Assembly (NCBI GenBank): GCA_037693485.1
Contig: CM075351.1
Span: forward strand, 68,846,001 to 68,910,000
Source of the DNA: Kitagawia praeruptora
Taxonomy: Eukaryota; Streptophyta; Magnoliopsida; Apiales; Apiaceae
Length of the DNA: 64,000 nt
Direction of reading: 5' to 3'
In this document: positions 1-11,700 of the stretch, piece by piece
How the letters are laid out: each line of letters starts with the position of its first letter
Numbering within the stretch: the stretch's first letter is position 1
Position numbers and translations under genes: made by a program
The notes under the pieces: generated by a model
Databases searched by the model: none
Seen by the model: only the letters and a program-made list of their open reading frames with translations
What the model was told of the DNA's origin: nothing

Positions 1-1241
1 CCTAATTGTTTGTAATGCTTTGCATTACTTACATGACCTCTTAACTGAGGGAACCTCTAGTTGTAGAGTTTCTATTTGTTCTGTACTTGTAATAGGCACC
101 AAATCCTAGTTGTGTAACTGCACCAAAGAAGTTCCAAGGTTCATGCCTCAAGCAAGAAAATAAAGACTGTCAAATAATCACATTTGGGATTTGAAGAAAT
201 GAAGAATTTGCCTAAGTACCAATTCGAGAAGTATGTTTGTCTATTCGAGAATTCCAGCATTCGAGAAGTCAGGGATTCGATATCTCAAGACACTATTCGA
301 TATCTCTGAATACACTGTTCGATATCTCATTCGATATCTCAGAGATTCGATATGTCTACTACTCTATTCGAGAACTCAAGAAGTCAACAAGTCAAAGTGG
401 TATTCGAGTTCTCAAAGAGTCAACAAGTCAAAGTTCCATTCGACATCTCAAGGACTCAGAAAGCTATTCGAGATCTCAGGGATTCGACAAGTCACAATGC
501 TCTATTCGATAACTCAAGGATTCCCAGAGAAAAGAGAGCTATTCGAGAAGTGATTCGATATGTCAATAAAACAGTGTTCGAGAACTCAGAGTTATCGATC
601 AAGTCAATTCCAGTTCTCGAATCACTTACTTAGTCACTTCTCGAATACATTCTTGGAGACAAAATACTGATGAAATTGTACAAGTCTGAAACCTGCAACA
701 AGCCAATGCACTTTATGGACCACAATCTGTAACGTGCTCTGGAAAGCCTACAAGGAATCTTGGAGAGATATAGAAGAGACAAAGAACTAAAGAAGTGGAT
801 CTGAACAGGCTTTGCAAAGTCAAATCTGTAACCGTTTGGACACTTACTCAAAAAGGATAGACAGACTAGAAAGTAATTTGTTTAGCTACCTTATTTGTAG
901 TAAGTAGGTTTTATCCATGTTCTATAAGGATACAGCCTCATTTCCTTAGTCAAGAGAGAACCGAGAACTTTTAACTTTGTGAGTCAAGTTTTTCATACAT
1001 TGTAAGCTATATCTCTCTGAGAAAAACGAAGCTGAGAATACTATCATTTGTATTCACATATTGTAGCAACCTTTATCTAATAATACATTAGATTAAAGTG
1101 ATATTGTGTCTTGTGTTCATTCTTTATCCGCACCTACACTTCTGCACACACAAACACTTATCTGCTACATAGACTCGAGAAGAAAAGTTCAAGAATCCAT
1201 TCACCCCCCCCTCTCTGTATTCTTTTACTGTGTTCAATACT

Positions 1242-1246
<5 letters not shown>
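1..1246 (+). mobile_element. Copia-type LTR, 3' part (left end outside window)
   Basis: The segment has no sustained coding frame. Its right end carries the pyrimidine-rich ATTCACCCCCCC block near 1200 that is commonly seen close to the 3' end of plant copia LTRs, and stops at ...ACTCAACA (1246), a canonical CA terminus, directly against a (TA)n tract. No primer-binding site follows, so this is either a solo LTR or the downstream LTR of an element lying outside the window. Family assignment (SIRE/Maximus-like) is an inference from the C-tract layout only. Confidence 0.5.
224..650 (+). repeat. ATTCGA motif array
   Basis: About 17 direct copies of (A/G)TTCGA followed by GAAGTC, GATATCTCA or GAACTCA lie at irregular spacings of roughly 12-37 bp. 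At least two inverted copies (TTCTCGAAT near 613 and 640) close the array. A sub-repeat GTCAACAAGTCAAAGT occurs twice (near 382 and 417). The short overlapping frames across it are artefacts of the repeat. Confidence 0.8.

Positions 1247-1272
<26 letters not shown>
1247..1272. repeat. (TA)n microsatellite
   Basis: Simple TA repeat forming the junction between the LTR end and the following MITE. Confidence 0.9.
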
Positions 1273-1276
<4 letters not shown>

Positions 1277-1525
1277 GGAGCCTGAGGTAGACCTGAGGGA
1301 CACATCCTGAGGCATCTTAATAAAACGGTGTCGTATGAACTCCATCCACTTTACCTGCTCAATATAAATGCTATCTTATATTCAGTTATTTGCACTGCAC
1401 GCTGCTAAATGCTAATGTCACGTGACTTACAATCCACCACGACATCACTTACTACATGATACAACGTCAATTTTTAAAGTTACCTCAGGAAATTTCCCGA
1501 GGGTAACCTCAGCTTCCTTTTTCTC
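1273..1525. mobile_element. MITE, TA-flanked family A
   Basis: A roughly 250-bp non-coding element flanked by (TA)n on both sides. The ends are imperfect inverted repeats: the left contains GAGGAGCCTGAGGTAGACC, and the right, read on the opposite strand, contains AGGAAGCTGAGGTTACCC. There is no coding capacity. Superfamily is not certain; insertion into a TA microsatellite matches a known behaviour of some Mutator-like MITEs. Confidence 0.55.
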
Positions 1526-1537
1526 ATATATATATAT

Positions 1538-2113
1538 GGGTGGCACTTTATAGAGTGCCCCTTATATAGAGTCCCGTAACATACCATCATAAAAATGCAC
1601 ATAACATACAGTAAAATCTCGATAAATGAATATTCGAAAAACGAATAACCTCGTAAAATGAATAATTTTTTCTGATCCCAACATAATAGAGACAATGTAT
1701 TTTTGATCTCGATTAATGAATAAATATTCCCAGTCCCCAAGCGTATTCATTTATCGAGATTTAACTGTATATGTTTATCACATTTTTTTATAAATCAGTC
1801 TACTGTAGAATCAAAAACAAGATTATACCAACACATTTATTTGAAGAATCATTGAAAATTATGCAATATTTCAACATTATTCTACCGTAGAATAAATATT
1901 CTATAGAAAATTATGTTGTAGAACCAATTTTGAAAATCAACTTTTTATTAAAGTTTTAAATTATATATAAATTATATATATATATATATTGTATTATTCT
2001 ACATTAGAATCACATTTTATAAGTATTTTATAATAAAATTTATAATAAAAATAATAATTTATGATGGTATGCTATGGGACTCTATATAAGGAGGACCTCC
2101 ATGAAATATTAAC
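1538..2113. mobile_element. MITE, TA-flanked family B, copy 1 (interrupted)
   Basis: The ends carry an approximately 30-bp inverted repeat containing TATATAGAGTCCCGTAAC on the left and its near-complement (GGGACTCTATATA) on the right. The interior has several TTCTAC(A/T)GTAGAA palindromes. It is interrupted at 1609-1767 by an Emigrant-like element. The same family recurs five more times in the window. Confidence 0.7.
1609..1767. mobile_element. Emigrant/pogo-like MITE
   Basis: A 159-bp element bounded by a TA target duplication (1607-1608 and 1768-1769). Terminal inverted repeats read CAGTAAAATCTCGATAAATG at the left and CAGTTAAATCTCGATAAATG when the right end is read on the other strand. 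The CAGT(A/T)AAA start plus TA TSD matches the Emigrant group of pogo-type Tc1/mariner MITEs. It is nested in a family B MITE, so it is the younger of the two. Confidence 0.8.
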
Positions 2114-2118
2114 ATATA

Positions 2119-2498
2119 TTTCCGTAATATACCATCATAAAAATGCATATAACACATATATTTATCACATTTTTCAAAAATCATTCTACAGTAGAATTAA
2201 AAACAAGATTATACCAACATTTTTAATTCAAAAATCATTGAAAATTATGCAATATTTCAACATTATTCTACAGTAGAATAAATATTCCGCAGAATAATTC
2301 TGCTGTAGAACCAATTTTGAAAATCAACTTTTTTATTCAAGTTTTAAGTTTTAAATTATATATAAATTATATATATAGTATTATTCTACATTAGAATCAC
2401 ATTTTATAAGTATTCTATAATAAAATTTATAATAAAAATAATGATTTATGATGGTATGATACGTGATTCTATATAAGGAGGACCTCCATGGAATATTA

Positions 2499-2500
<2 letters not shown>
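2119..2500. mobile_element. MITE, TA-flanked family B, copy 2
   Basis: Same terminal repeats and internal palindromes as copy 1, without the Emigrant insertion. The extreme left end is short by several bases. It abuts a (TA)n tract on the right (2501-2538). Confidence 0.7.
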
Positions 2501-2538
<38 letters not shown>

Positions 2539-2541
<3 letters not shown>

Positions 2542-2928
2542 CGTTATATAAAGTTCCGTAACATACCATCATAAAAATGCATATAACATATATTCATCAC
2601 ATTTTTCATAAATCATTCTACTGTAGAATTAAAAACAAGATTATACCAACATTTTTTTATTCAAAAATCATTGAAAATTATGCAATATTTCATCATTATT
2701 CTACAGTAGAATAAATATTCCACTGAATAATTCCGCTGTAGAACCAATTTTAAAAATCAACTTTTTTATTCAAGTTTTAAGTTTTAAATTATATATAAAT
2801 TATATATATAGTATTATTCTACATTAGAATCACATTTTATAAGTATTCTATAATAAAATAATAAAAATAATGATTTATGATGGTATGCTACGGGACTCTA
2901 TATAAGGAGGACCTACATGGAATATTAG
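2539..2928. mobile_element. MITE, TA-flanked family B, copy 3
   Basis: A third copy in tandem with copies 1 and 2, separated from them by TA microsatellite. Same inverted termini (left with AAGTTCCGTAACATACC, right with CTACGGGACTCTATATA). Confidence 0.7.
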
Positions 2929-2947
2929 ATTATATATATATATATAT

Positions 2948-3312
2948 GGTCTTGTTCTAATAGAAACTAACTTAGATTAGAAACTAGAAACTAAAACTAA
3001 ATTAAATATTTCAAGCTAATCTAATGACCAAATTAGGGGTACCCCAATACAAAAAACGTTTAAAATTATTTGCTCTATTCAACAAAAAAATTAAAAAAAA
3101 AAGTTAAAAAAAAAAGTTATTGTTCACTTGATGACGTGGCACGTGAACAGTAAATTTTTTTTTATTATTATTTTTGTTGAATAGAGTCAAGAATTTTATA
3201 AGTTTTTTGTGAAGGTGCCCCTAGCGGGGCCATTAAAATAAATGAAATATAATTTATTTAGTGTAGGCTTCTAGTTTCTATTCTAAGGTTGGTTTCTATT
3301 TGAACGCTAGCC
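2948..3312. mobile_element. MITE, TA-flanked family C, copy 1 (fold-back)
   Basis: A 365-bp element in (TA)n. Left terminus GGTCTTGTTCTAATAGAAAC pairs with right terminus GGCTAGCGTTCAAATAGAAA (read on the other strand), about 40 bp of imperfect TIR. A second inner inverted repeat (GCTCTATTCAACAAAAA / TTTTTGTTGAATAGAG) flanks a central GTTCAC...GTGAAC palindrome, so nearly the whole element can fold. It carries the motif GGTGCCCCTAGCGGGGCCAT, also seen in family D. Confidence 0.8.
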
Positions 3313-4036
3313 TATATATATATATACTAGCTTATAACCCGTGCAAGGCACGGGGTAGCTTATTCATCTTTAAAAAAAATACTATTTAATATTTTAAATT
3401 TTATTTACTTTGTTAAATGTAGTTTAGTTACAATTGATTTTTAAGATACTTGTGAACATTAATATAAGTTTTATGAATAAATAGATAGTGTTAACGGGGG
3501 AATTTGGTGATAACAAATTTCGGAGGTTGTTGGAATAACGGAACTATGAAAATAGGGGGATTTGGAATTTTTGATGTTTGGGGCTGGACTTGAGAGGTGT
3601 CTCGATTTGTCTCATGTATCGGATCCTTTTTCAAGATGCCGGCGTACCTTATATTTATAAGGATCAAGCCAACGCAGTTCTGTGAAATTGATTTGTGTCT
3701 ATCCCTTAGAGACTTTAGGGATAAACTTCGTTAATCTGGGTAATTACTGATTTTATCTGATTTAATCTTATCGTTGTGATATCTTCCTGATTTGAAGAAT
3801 ATTGTTTGAAGATATTTTCCATTATTGTTTGATTGAGATTGATTCTTTACTCGTTTCAGGAAGAGATAAAACTTAGCGATTAAGTTATAATTATTAATCT
3901 GAATTAATAATTAATAATATTGGAAATTTGGGAGATTATTAGACATGCCAAAAATCTAGCGTAACAGATAGGTATGAGGTTTATAACAATTATATTCATT
4001 AAAATATGCTAAGATCAAAATTTAGTTAACCAAGCC

Positions 4037-7000
4037 TGTAACGACCGGGAAAAATTTCGTGTATTTTATTATGTTAAAATATGTTTTTAGTTGATTTTAT
4101 TGTGTTGCAGTTTATTTTTAATGCATTTAAACGCGTTACAATTTTTATTAAATAGGGAAATGATCCCATACGTGTTATGTGACTTCTGTGTAGCTTAGAT
4201 AGTTTTATTCCATTTTTCTGTAATTTTTATATTTTTAGAATACAATTATTTCGCGTTTTAATTTTCGGATCCAGCCCCTATACTGAATCTGAAGCCTTGT
4301 TTTTGATAAAATTATGTTTATATAATGATAGGATATTTAAAGATGCATTATTTTATAATTTTTGTAATATTCATAATTTTTGGGAAATTTTGGCATATAT
4401 ATTATATTTGTTTAAAAATAAAAATTTTACATTTTTATCCCATAAAAATTATTTTTAAGGCATGATAATTTTAATTAGGGGCTAAAAATATTTTTGGGGT
4501 ATTAATTTGATTTAGGATAAATACCAGCAGATTTTTATTTAATTAATCAAAATAATCAAAAAAATCAGATTTTTTGGTTTTTATTTTCTGTAAAATCTGG
4601 AAAATAGTTCTTGGTGTTCTTGAGGATTAATCGGTCTTTTGACAGTGATTCCGGCATCCAAATCGTTCATGTGGGTAACCAAACTGAAGCTCTTGATCTC
4701 TACTACATGTTTATGTGTGTTTTAACATCCTAAATTGCTTGAATCGAAAATTCATAATTTTAGTTTAATATTCGAAATTTCATGAATTTATTGTGAATCA
4801 TACAGTGATTTGTTGTTGATATGGTTAGTACCTATAGATTGTATATAATCTCAGGAGCATCATGATAATTTTTGTTTGATTTTTAGTATCTTAAAACTCG
4901 AAATCGAATTTTGTGGGGGTGAGAATAATTTTCAATTTTCCGGATTGATTGTTGATTGTTTGATGATTTTGATGATTGATATGAGTCATTGAACTCCTAA
5001 GCTTCGTTTTGGTGTATAAAATGTTGGATTTGGTTGAGAAATGAGAAAAATCGGAGTTCACCGGTGAGGTGACCGGATTTTGCTTCGGTTTTGCTCGGAA
5101 TCTGGGTTCGGGGGATTCTGGGTTTGTTTGAATGGTATATCTGTGTTTAGGAGGTGATTTGGAGTGTGTTGGTGATTTAAAACGTAACGATTGGTACGTT
5201 TTAAGGGTTGCCGGAGGTGGCCGGAAATTTTTTTCCGGTGACCGGAAACTGGGTAACCTCCATTGATGGAGGTGGTGTTCTTGAAGCATTCATGTGAAGA
5301 TGGTGATGAATAGTACCTGTTTGATCCTCAAAATCTGTTAACCTTTTCTGAAAAGTGATTTTGGAATTGATTTTTACTTTTTACCAATTATTTTTACTTT
5401 TATTTACTTTTAATTACTTTTATTTACTTTCATTTACTTTTATTTACTTTAATTAATTAATAATTCTGAATTCAATTATTAATTTCAGAAATTTTATTTT
5501 CTGAAAATGTTTTATAAATCTAGAATTTATTTCTGAATTTTATTTTAATTATTTCTTTATTTCTTTATTTATTTGTTTTTAATTCGAAATAATTAAGAAT
5601 TAAATTCTTTTAATTATATTAATTAATCTCAAATAATGATTTAATTAATTTGATTATCTAATAAATGTAATTATTTATTAGATAATTTTATTAATTAATT
5701 ATTACTTGATTCTAATTAATTTATTTAGGATTATTAACCAATTTTCTGTTTAAAAGTGATTTAAAATGAAATAAAATTGTTTTAAATCCTAAAAATAATC
5801 CGGGAACGGTAAAAATAGTTTTAAAATTCTAAAATTATTTATAAACCCAGATTAGATAATTATAAAAATATTTTGGTGATCCAATAATTACTCAGAGGGT
5901 TTATTAATGATCCTTTTTGATTCGGGAAGGGTTATTTAAATCTTTTAAAATTCTTTTAATTATTTTAAAAATACTTTTAAACATGATAATAATAATTTGA
6001 GTGCTCCTTTGTCTGTAAGACGTATGTGCTATGTGATTATGTGTGTGAATGCTCCGTACATGTTATTAATTGTATTAAATATTCATTCGGTAGTGATACA
6101 ACGTACGGGTAGACACTAAAACCGAGGTATGATTTGTATATGGTCTTATGCCTACCTAGCTAGATGTTTAAAATAGCATGTTTTAATGTAGAAGTGGGAG
6201 GAACCCTAGCTAGTGGGCAGAGTTACCTGCAGTATTCGTAGAAGTGAGGAAACCTTAGCCAACGAGTATAGCTTACCAATCACATATTCAGGCAAGTATT
6301 TTCCCCTTGATCATCTTATACACTGTTTATTTTATGTTCATTGATTCATATCATGATGAATAGCTATTGTTCGGAGCTATTTGTGATTCTTAAATATTTT
6401 TGTGCGAACACGGTTGCTTGATATTGTTACCCTTGATGTGGGGAATTGTTTAACATAAACTCTTCATATCCTTATTATAGTATTAAATAATAAGGATGTG
6501 AACTGTATGTGAAACTAAGCATTTCCTGTTGAATTCGGAAATTGCTCTATTGGATTGGAAAATGGTAAAGCGTAGGAGGCCACGTTGAGTAGTTGGTCCA
6601 GCTATATTTAAGGAGGATATGGTAACCATTCCATCTTCCTATAGGCTAACATTACTTGCCTATTTTGGTACCCTCATGAAATCCGGACTATACACACACG
6701 GAAAAAAAAAGAGAATACCGGTGGAGTATAGAGGGTCCCATTGCTTATGAACCTGATCAGGGGGCAATGGTGTTTTATGTTTCAGTTATATAAGTGTATC
6801 CAATCCATATCGCCAGAATGGCTATTATATACTGTGAGTTGGCAGATGATTCATTTTTATGACATGCCAAATGATTTCAGTTATGATTTGAATTATATCA
6901 TGGTTGTTGATTCAGTTTCTCTATAAACTGTTTTACATTTCAGTTGATATCATGCAGAACTTATCCTGTTTTATTAAAAAAAAAAATTATATATACTTGC

Positions 7001-7398
7001 TGGGCATTTCTTTGGCTCACTCTTGTTTTCACAAAACCTTTCCAGAGGAGCAGTATGTTTCCGACCAGCCGTTCGGACCGTATTAGAGAGGGGCAGAGTG
7101 GCCGTGTGTCTGCACCCCAGACCTTACAGGTATTTGCGGGTTTCTGTCGGCGCTAGATAGAATTTTAAATAAAATGGGATGTAATAATAAAATAATACTA
7201 GACTGGATTTAGGTTGAGTTTATTTTATGGTTTGTAATAAGTGAGTAGTTTACTTTTGGGCTGTAACTGCTTGGTTTCATACAATAACCTGTTTGCGATC
7301 TTTGGTTGGCGGGGTCAGTTGCGCATTCTGATTTATTTTATTAGTTGTGATTGGTTGGTGACCCCCAGATCTAGACCCCGGATTTGGAGGGTGTCACA
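4037..7398 (+). repeat. 5' LTR of the Tekay element
   Basis: 3362 bp, TG...CA bounded. It is AT-rich with a GC-richer patch near 5050-5270. Differences from the 3' LTR that I can see include G/A near 6413, C/G near 6452, one extra A in the A-run near 6700 of the 3' copy, C/T near 6842 and A/T near 6985. Confidence 0.95.
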
Positions 7399-7400
7399 GT

Positions 7401-7412
7401 TGGCATCAGAGC
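7401..7412 (+). other. Primer-binding site of the Tekay element
   Basis: TGGCATCAGAGC starts two bases after the 5' LTR. It matches the plant initiator Met-tRNA 3' end complement (TGGTATCAGAGC) with one change. Confidence 0.85.
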
Positions 7413-7582
7413 TGACAGGTTATAGTCACTGAAATAAGCAGAGATATAGCCCAGGAATAATTAGGGAGATCACATGAGATAGGATTACGTTCTTATGTTA
7501 CACGTTGCGTTTGACTTTAGTCTAAGCCTAAGTTGTGAGATGATTTGTGATATTATGTTACTGGGTTACGCAGGTTCCTGTT

Positions 7583-8328
7583 ATGGTGACTACGCCGACT
7601 CCGGTGATTGCACCTCAGCCTATGCCAGGCCTAGAGCCAGTTACGCTACCACTATTTCCACCAGTGGACTTGCCATATACCACCGCTCTTATGGATCCAG
7701 ACCAACCAGTGATGGGGTTAGATTACTGGATGGGTTGGGAGTGTCCGATGGGGCTACTTGATCCTATACCACCAGTTCCCGTTCCGGTGTTGATTCCTGA
7801 TCAGCAGCAGGGGATCGAGGCGCTACCTGATGTGCCTGAGTTGCATCGATCTGGTGCACTGGCAGCTATGGTAGGATTCCTTATGCCAGCAGAGTTCACG
7901 GATCTGTCCGATCCTACTGTGCAGGGTCCTTATGTACCTCTTTCACCAGTCATACCTTGGCACCAGATGCCACCAGGAGGGGAGCGAGTGCAGGCATTGA
8001 TAGAGGAGGTTACAGGTGGAGCAGAGGCCGAGTCTAGCGGCCATATCGGTGCACCACGCACCGTTCCATTGAGTGAGTACCGTGAGCTTTGGGAGGCATT
8101 CGACTTTGTGAGAGGGCAAATGTGGAGCTGCGTAGGATGGGAGATCATCGTATCACAGACTCCGAGCTTCGACATAACCTCCGAGAGATGATAGCAGCCG
8201 GTTCTTTTGAGGTGGAGGCGATGTTGCTGGGTGAGTCATCAGGTACTGTTGATTATCGTCGGGCATACCGCATCCTCCAGAGGATGTTGTCGGATCTTCA
8301 GGAGATGGTAGGGCCCAGCTGGGACTAG
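7583..8328 (+). pseudogene. Leader ORF upstream of gag, frameshifted
   Basis: Between the primer site and gag lies a coding-like stretch in two overlapping frames. The first (from the ATG at 7583, frame open to about 8191) is proline-rich at the N-terminus and then acidic. The second (to the stop at 8328) is a charged, helix-prone segment with LRRMGDHRI, REMIAAGSF and YRILQRML. The sense of the protein changes frame near 8095-8110, which suggests one missing or extra base joining a product of about 250 residues. I do not recognise it. It is not gag, which starts at 8751. Its base composition resembles coding sequence and it is on the same strand as gag-pol. It could be an extra ORF of this element family or a captured host exon. 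Confidence 0.5.
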
Positions 8329-8750
8329 ATACTATGGGACAGAGCCCTGGGAGAAGGATATGCTACATGTGGTTGTTTGGTTTCGGTTGTCTGTAAGATA
8401 TTATTTGTGTACTAACAGTAGTTTGTTGGTAGAATAAGTTGGGAATTTTGTTGTGTATAACCGACAGTCTAGTTAGTATGGTAGGGTAACCGTGATATGG
8501 TGTTAGATAAACCGACTAGTAGTCATGTATAATTATGAGTATGTAATTATATATCAGTAGTACATTTGTAGTGATAAGAGTATCGATTCCCTCCATCATG
8601 CATCTAGTTATTTTTCAGCATTCAAGTGAATTAGTGATTGGGTGGCATGAGTTGATAAATATTCTTGATTCATGTTTCTTTTCAATGAGTATCTATCAAA
8701 AACATGTTTATTCAATTACTAAGGAACTTGTGTGTTTCCTCTACCAGATC

Positions 8751-11700
8751 ATGGATAATCAGCCACCAAATGGTAATCACACGGGAAACGCGAATAATAA
8801 TCAGAACTTTGGGGAGCAGGGCAATATCATTATGATGCAGCAAATGTTGGAACTATTCCGGCAACAAACCGAGAATCTCACTCGCCAGCAGCAGCAGCCA
8901 CCAGCACCCCAAGCAGTAACATTTAAAACTTTTCAGTCAGTTAAACCCCCAGAGTTCCAGGGGTCAGCGGACCCAGTCGAGGCCCGAGCATGGTTAAAAG
9001 AAATAGAGAAAGCTCTTGCACTTGTGAATGTAGAGGAGAATAAAAAGACCGAGTTCGTGAGTTACTTTCTGAAAGGGGAAGCGAACTACTGGTGGGAAGC
9101 AAGGAAGGCTTTGGAAGGGGTAGGGGTAACCCCATGGGAGAGATTCAAAGAGTTGTTTTTGGAAAAGTATTATCCCCGCTTTATGCAGAATCAGATGGAG
9201 ATTAAATTTTTGGAATTAAAACAAGAAGGCAATGCCACTGAGTATGAGGCAAAGTTTACAGAGTTAGCCAGGTTTGTTCCAGACTTGGTGGATACTGAAG
9301 AGAAGCGGGCAAGGAGATTTCAGCAGGGTTTGAAGCCGTGGCTCCGTAGCCGGGTAGCTGCTTTTGAGTTAACCACCTATTCGTCTGTGGTTCAGAAGGC
9401 ACTGATTATTGAAGGAGAGAGTGAGAGCTCCAACAAAGAAAGGGAAGGCAAAAAGAGGAAATTTAATAATCAATCAGGAAGTTCGTTCCAGGGGAGGGTG
9501 CAAAACAACTTTAGTTACAGACCAGCATTCCAGCCGAGAGGCAACGGGAGACCCGGAAACGGAATCCAGAATCTTGGTAATCAAGGGAATCGATTTCCGA
9601 ATATCAATCAGCAGCAAGGAAATCGGTTTCCAGGCAATAATCAACCGCAAGGAGGTCGATTTGCGAACAACAATCAACAACGAGGGATGCGACCACCCCT
9701 ACCAGCATGTAAAATTTGTGGAAGGAATCATGAAGGTCCATGCAATCTGCCTAACATAGTATGCTTTCGGTGTGGCAAGAAAGGGCATTTTGCCAACACG
9801 TGCAATGCACCAACAGCTAGTTGGACTGGGTGTCAGAAATGTGGGAACAAAGGGCATCTCACTAAGGATTGCACGATCAACCTTAATCCGGGAAACCAGA
9901 ATAAAGCTACAGGGACAAATAATGTGGGACAGCCAAGGGCCCGGGTTTTCAATATGACTATGACAGATGCAGAGCAGAACTCTGATGTTATTACAGGTAC
10001 ACTTTCCATAAACTCTACTAATGCCAAAGTACTTATTGATTCGGGAGCTACTAAATCTTTTATTTCGGAAGAGTTTGCGAGTAAGCTAGAATGTGAATGT
10101 CAGTTATTAAGCGAAGCTTTAGTAATAGAAATAGCTAATCAGGAGCGTATACCCGTTATGAAAATATATCCAGCACATGAGATCGAAATATCCGGGCAAC
10201 GTTTTCATGCCGACTTGATTCCTTTCAAGTTGGGGGAATTTGAGGTTATACTGGGGATGGATTGGTTGACGAAGTATAGTGCCCAGATTGATTGTAAAAA
10301 GAAGGAGTTAAAGTTGAAGCTAGATGGGGATATAGATGTGGTGTTCCATGGGCAGAAACAAGCGAAGAAACTCTTGACCATGATGCGAGCTAAACGATTG
10401 TTGCGACAGGGATGCGAAGCATACTTAGCTTATGTAATGGATACTGATAAGGAAGTGCCACAGATAGAACATATTCCGGTAGTGAATGAATTTTTGGACG
10501 TCTTTCCTGAAGAATTACCAGGCCTACCTCCAGATAGAGAAATTGAGTTTGCTATTGATTTGGCACCAGGTACTGAGCCAATATCGAAAGCTCCGTACAG
10601 AATGGCACCAGTGGAAATGAAGGAATTGGCTAAGCAATTGCAGGAACTACTAGACAAAGGGGTGATTAGACCCAGCGTATCGCCATGGGGCGCACCAGTA
10701 TTGTTTGTGAAAAAGAAGGACGGAAGCATGCGACTTTGTATTGACTACCGGGAGCTAAACAAGCTGACGATTAAAAACAAGTACCCACTACCGAGGATTG
10801 ATGACTTGTTTGACCAGTTAAAGGGCGCAGTATGGTTTTCTAAAATCGACTTGCGATCGGGATATCACCAGTTGAAGATCAAGGCAGTCGATATTCCTAA
10901 GACAGCATTCCGCACGAGATATGGGCATTACGAGTTTTTAGTTATGCCCTTTGGGCTGACTAATGCACCAGCCGCTTTCATGGATATGATGAACAGAGTT
11001 TTCAAGAAATATCTGGATAAATTTGTGATTGTTTTCATAGATGATATCTTGATATACTCCAAGTCAGAGGAGGAACATGCAGAGCACTTGAGAACAGCTT
11101 TAGAGATTCTGCGGAAAGAGAAGCTATATGCCAAATTTTCGAAATGCGAGTTTTGGTTAAGGGAGGTACAATTTTTGGGGCACGTTGTCACCAACGAAGG
11201 AATTAAAGTGGATCCAGCCAAGATCGAAGCCATTATGAATTGGGAGCAACCGAGAACACCAACTGAAGTTCGAAGTTTTCTGGGATTAGCTGGTTATTAC
11301 AGGAGGCTTGTTAAGGATTTTGCTAAAATAGCGGCATCTTTAACCAAACTCACCCGGAAGAATGAGAAATTTGAATGGAACGAGAAGTGCGAGCAAAGTT
11401 TCCAGGAATTAAAGAAGCGATTGATAACCGCACCAGTGTTAGTTCTACCCAACGAAAGTGGAAACTTTGTAATTTTCAGTGATGCATCTCAGAAGGGATT
11501 AGGGTGTGTGTTAATGCAGGACGGCAAGGTAATTGCTTACGCATCTAGGCAACTCAAGATTCACGAACGAAAGTATCCTACGCATGATCTGGAATTGGCA
11601 GTAATTGTTTTTGCACTAAAACTTTGGAGGCACTATTTATACGGAGAGAAGTGTGAAATCTTCACGGATCACAAAAGCTTGAAATATATTTTCACTCAGA

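Noticed and set aside
224..650. ORFs of 91-106 codons across the ATTCGA array
   Set aside because: All three frames give repetitive Ser/Arg/Ile-rich text created by the motif; no start context or family.
4891..5289. 132-codon antisense ORF in the Tekay LTR
   Set aside because: Present in both LTRs only because they are duplicates. No recognised domain, and likely non-coding LTR sequence.
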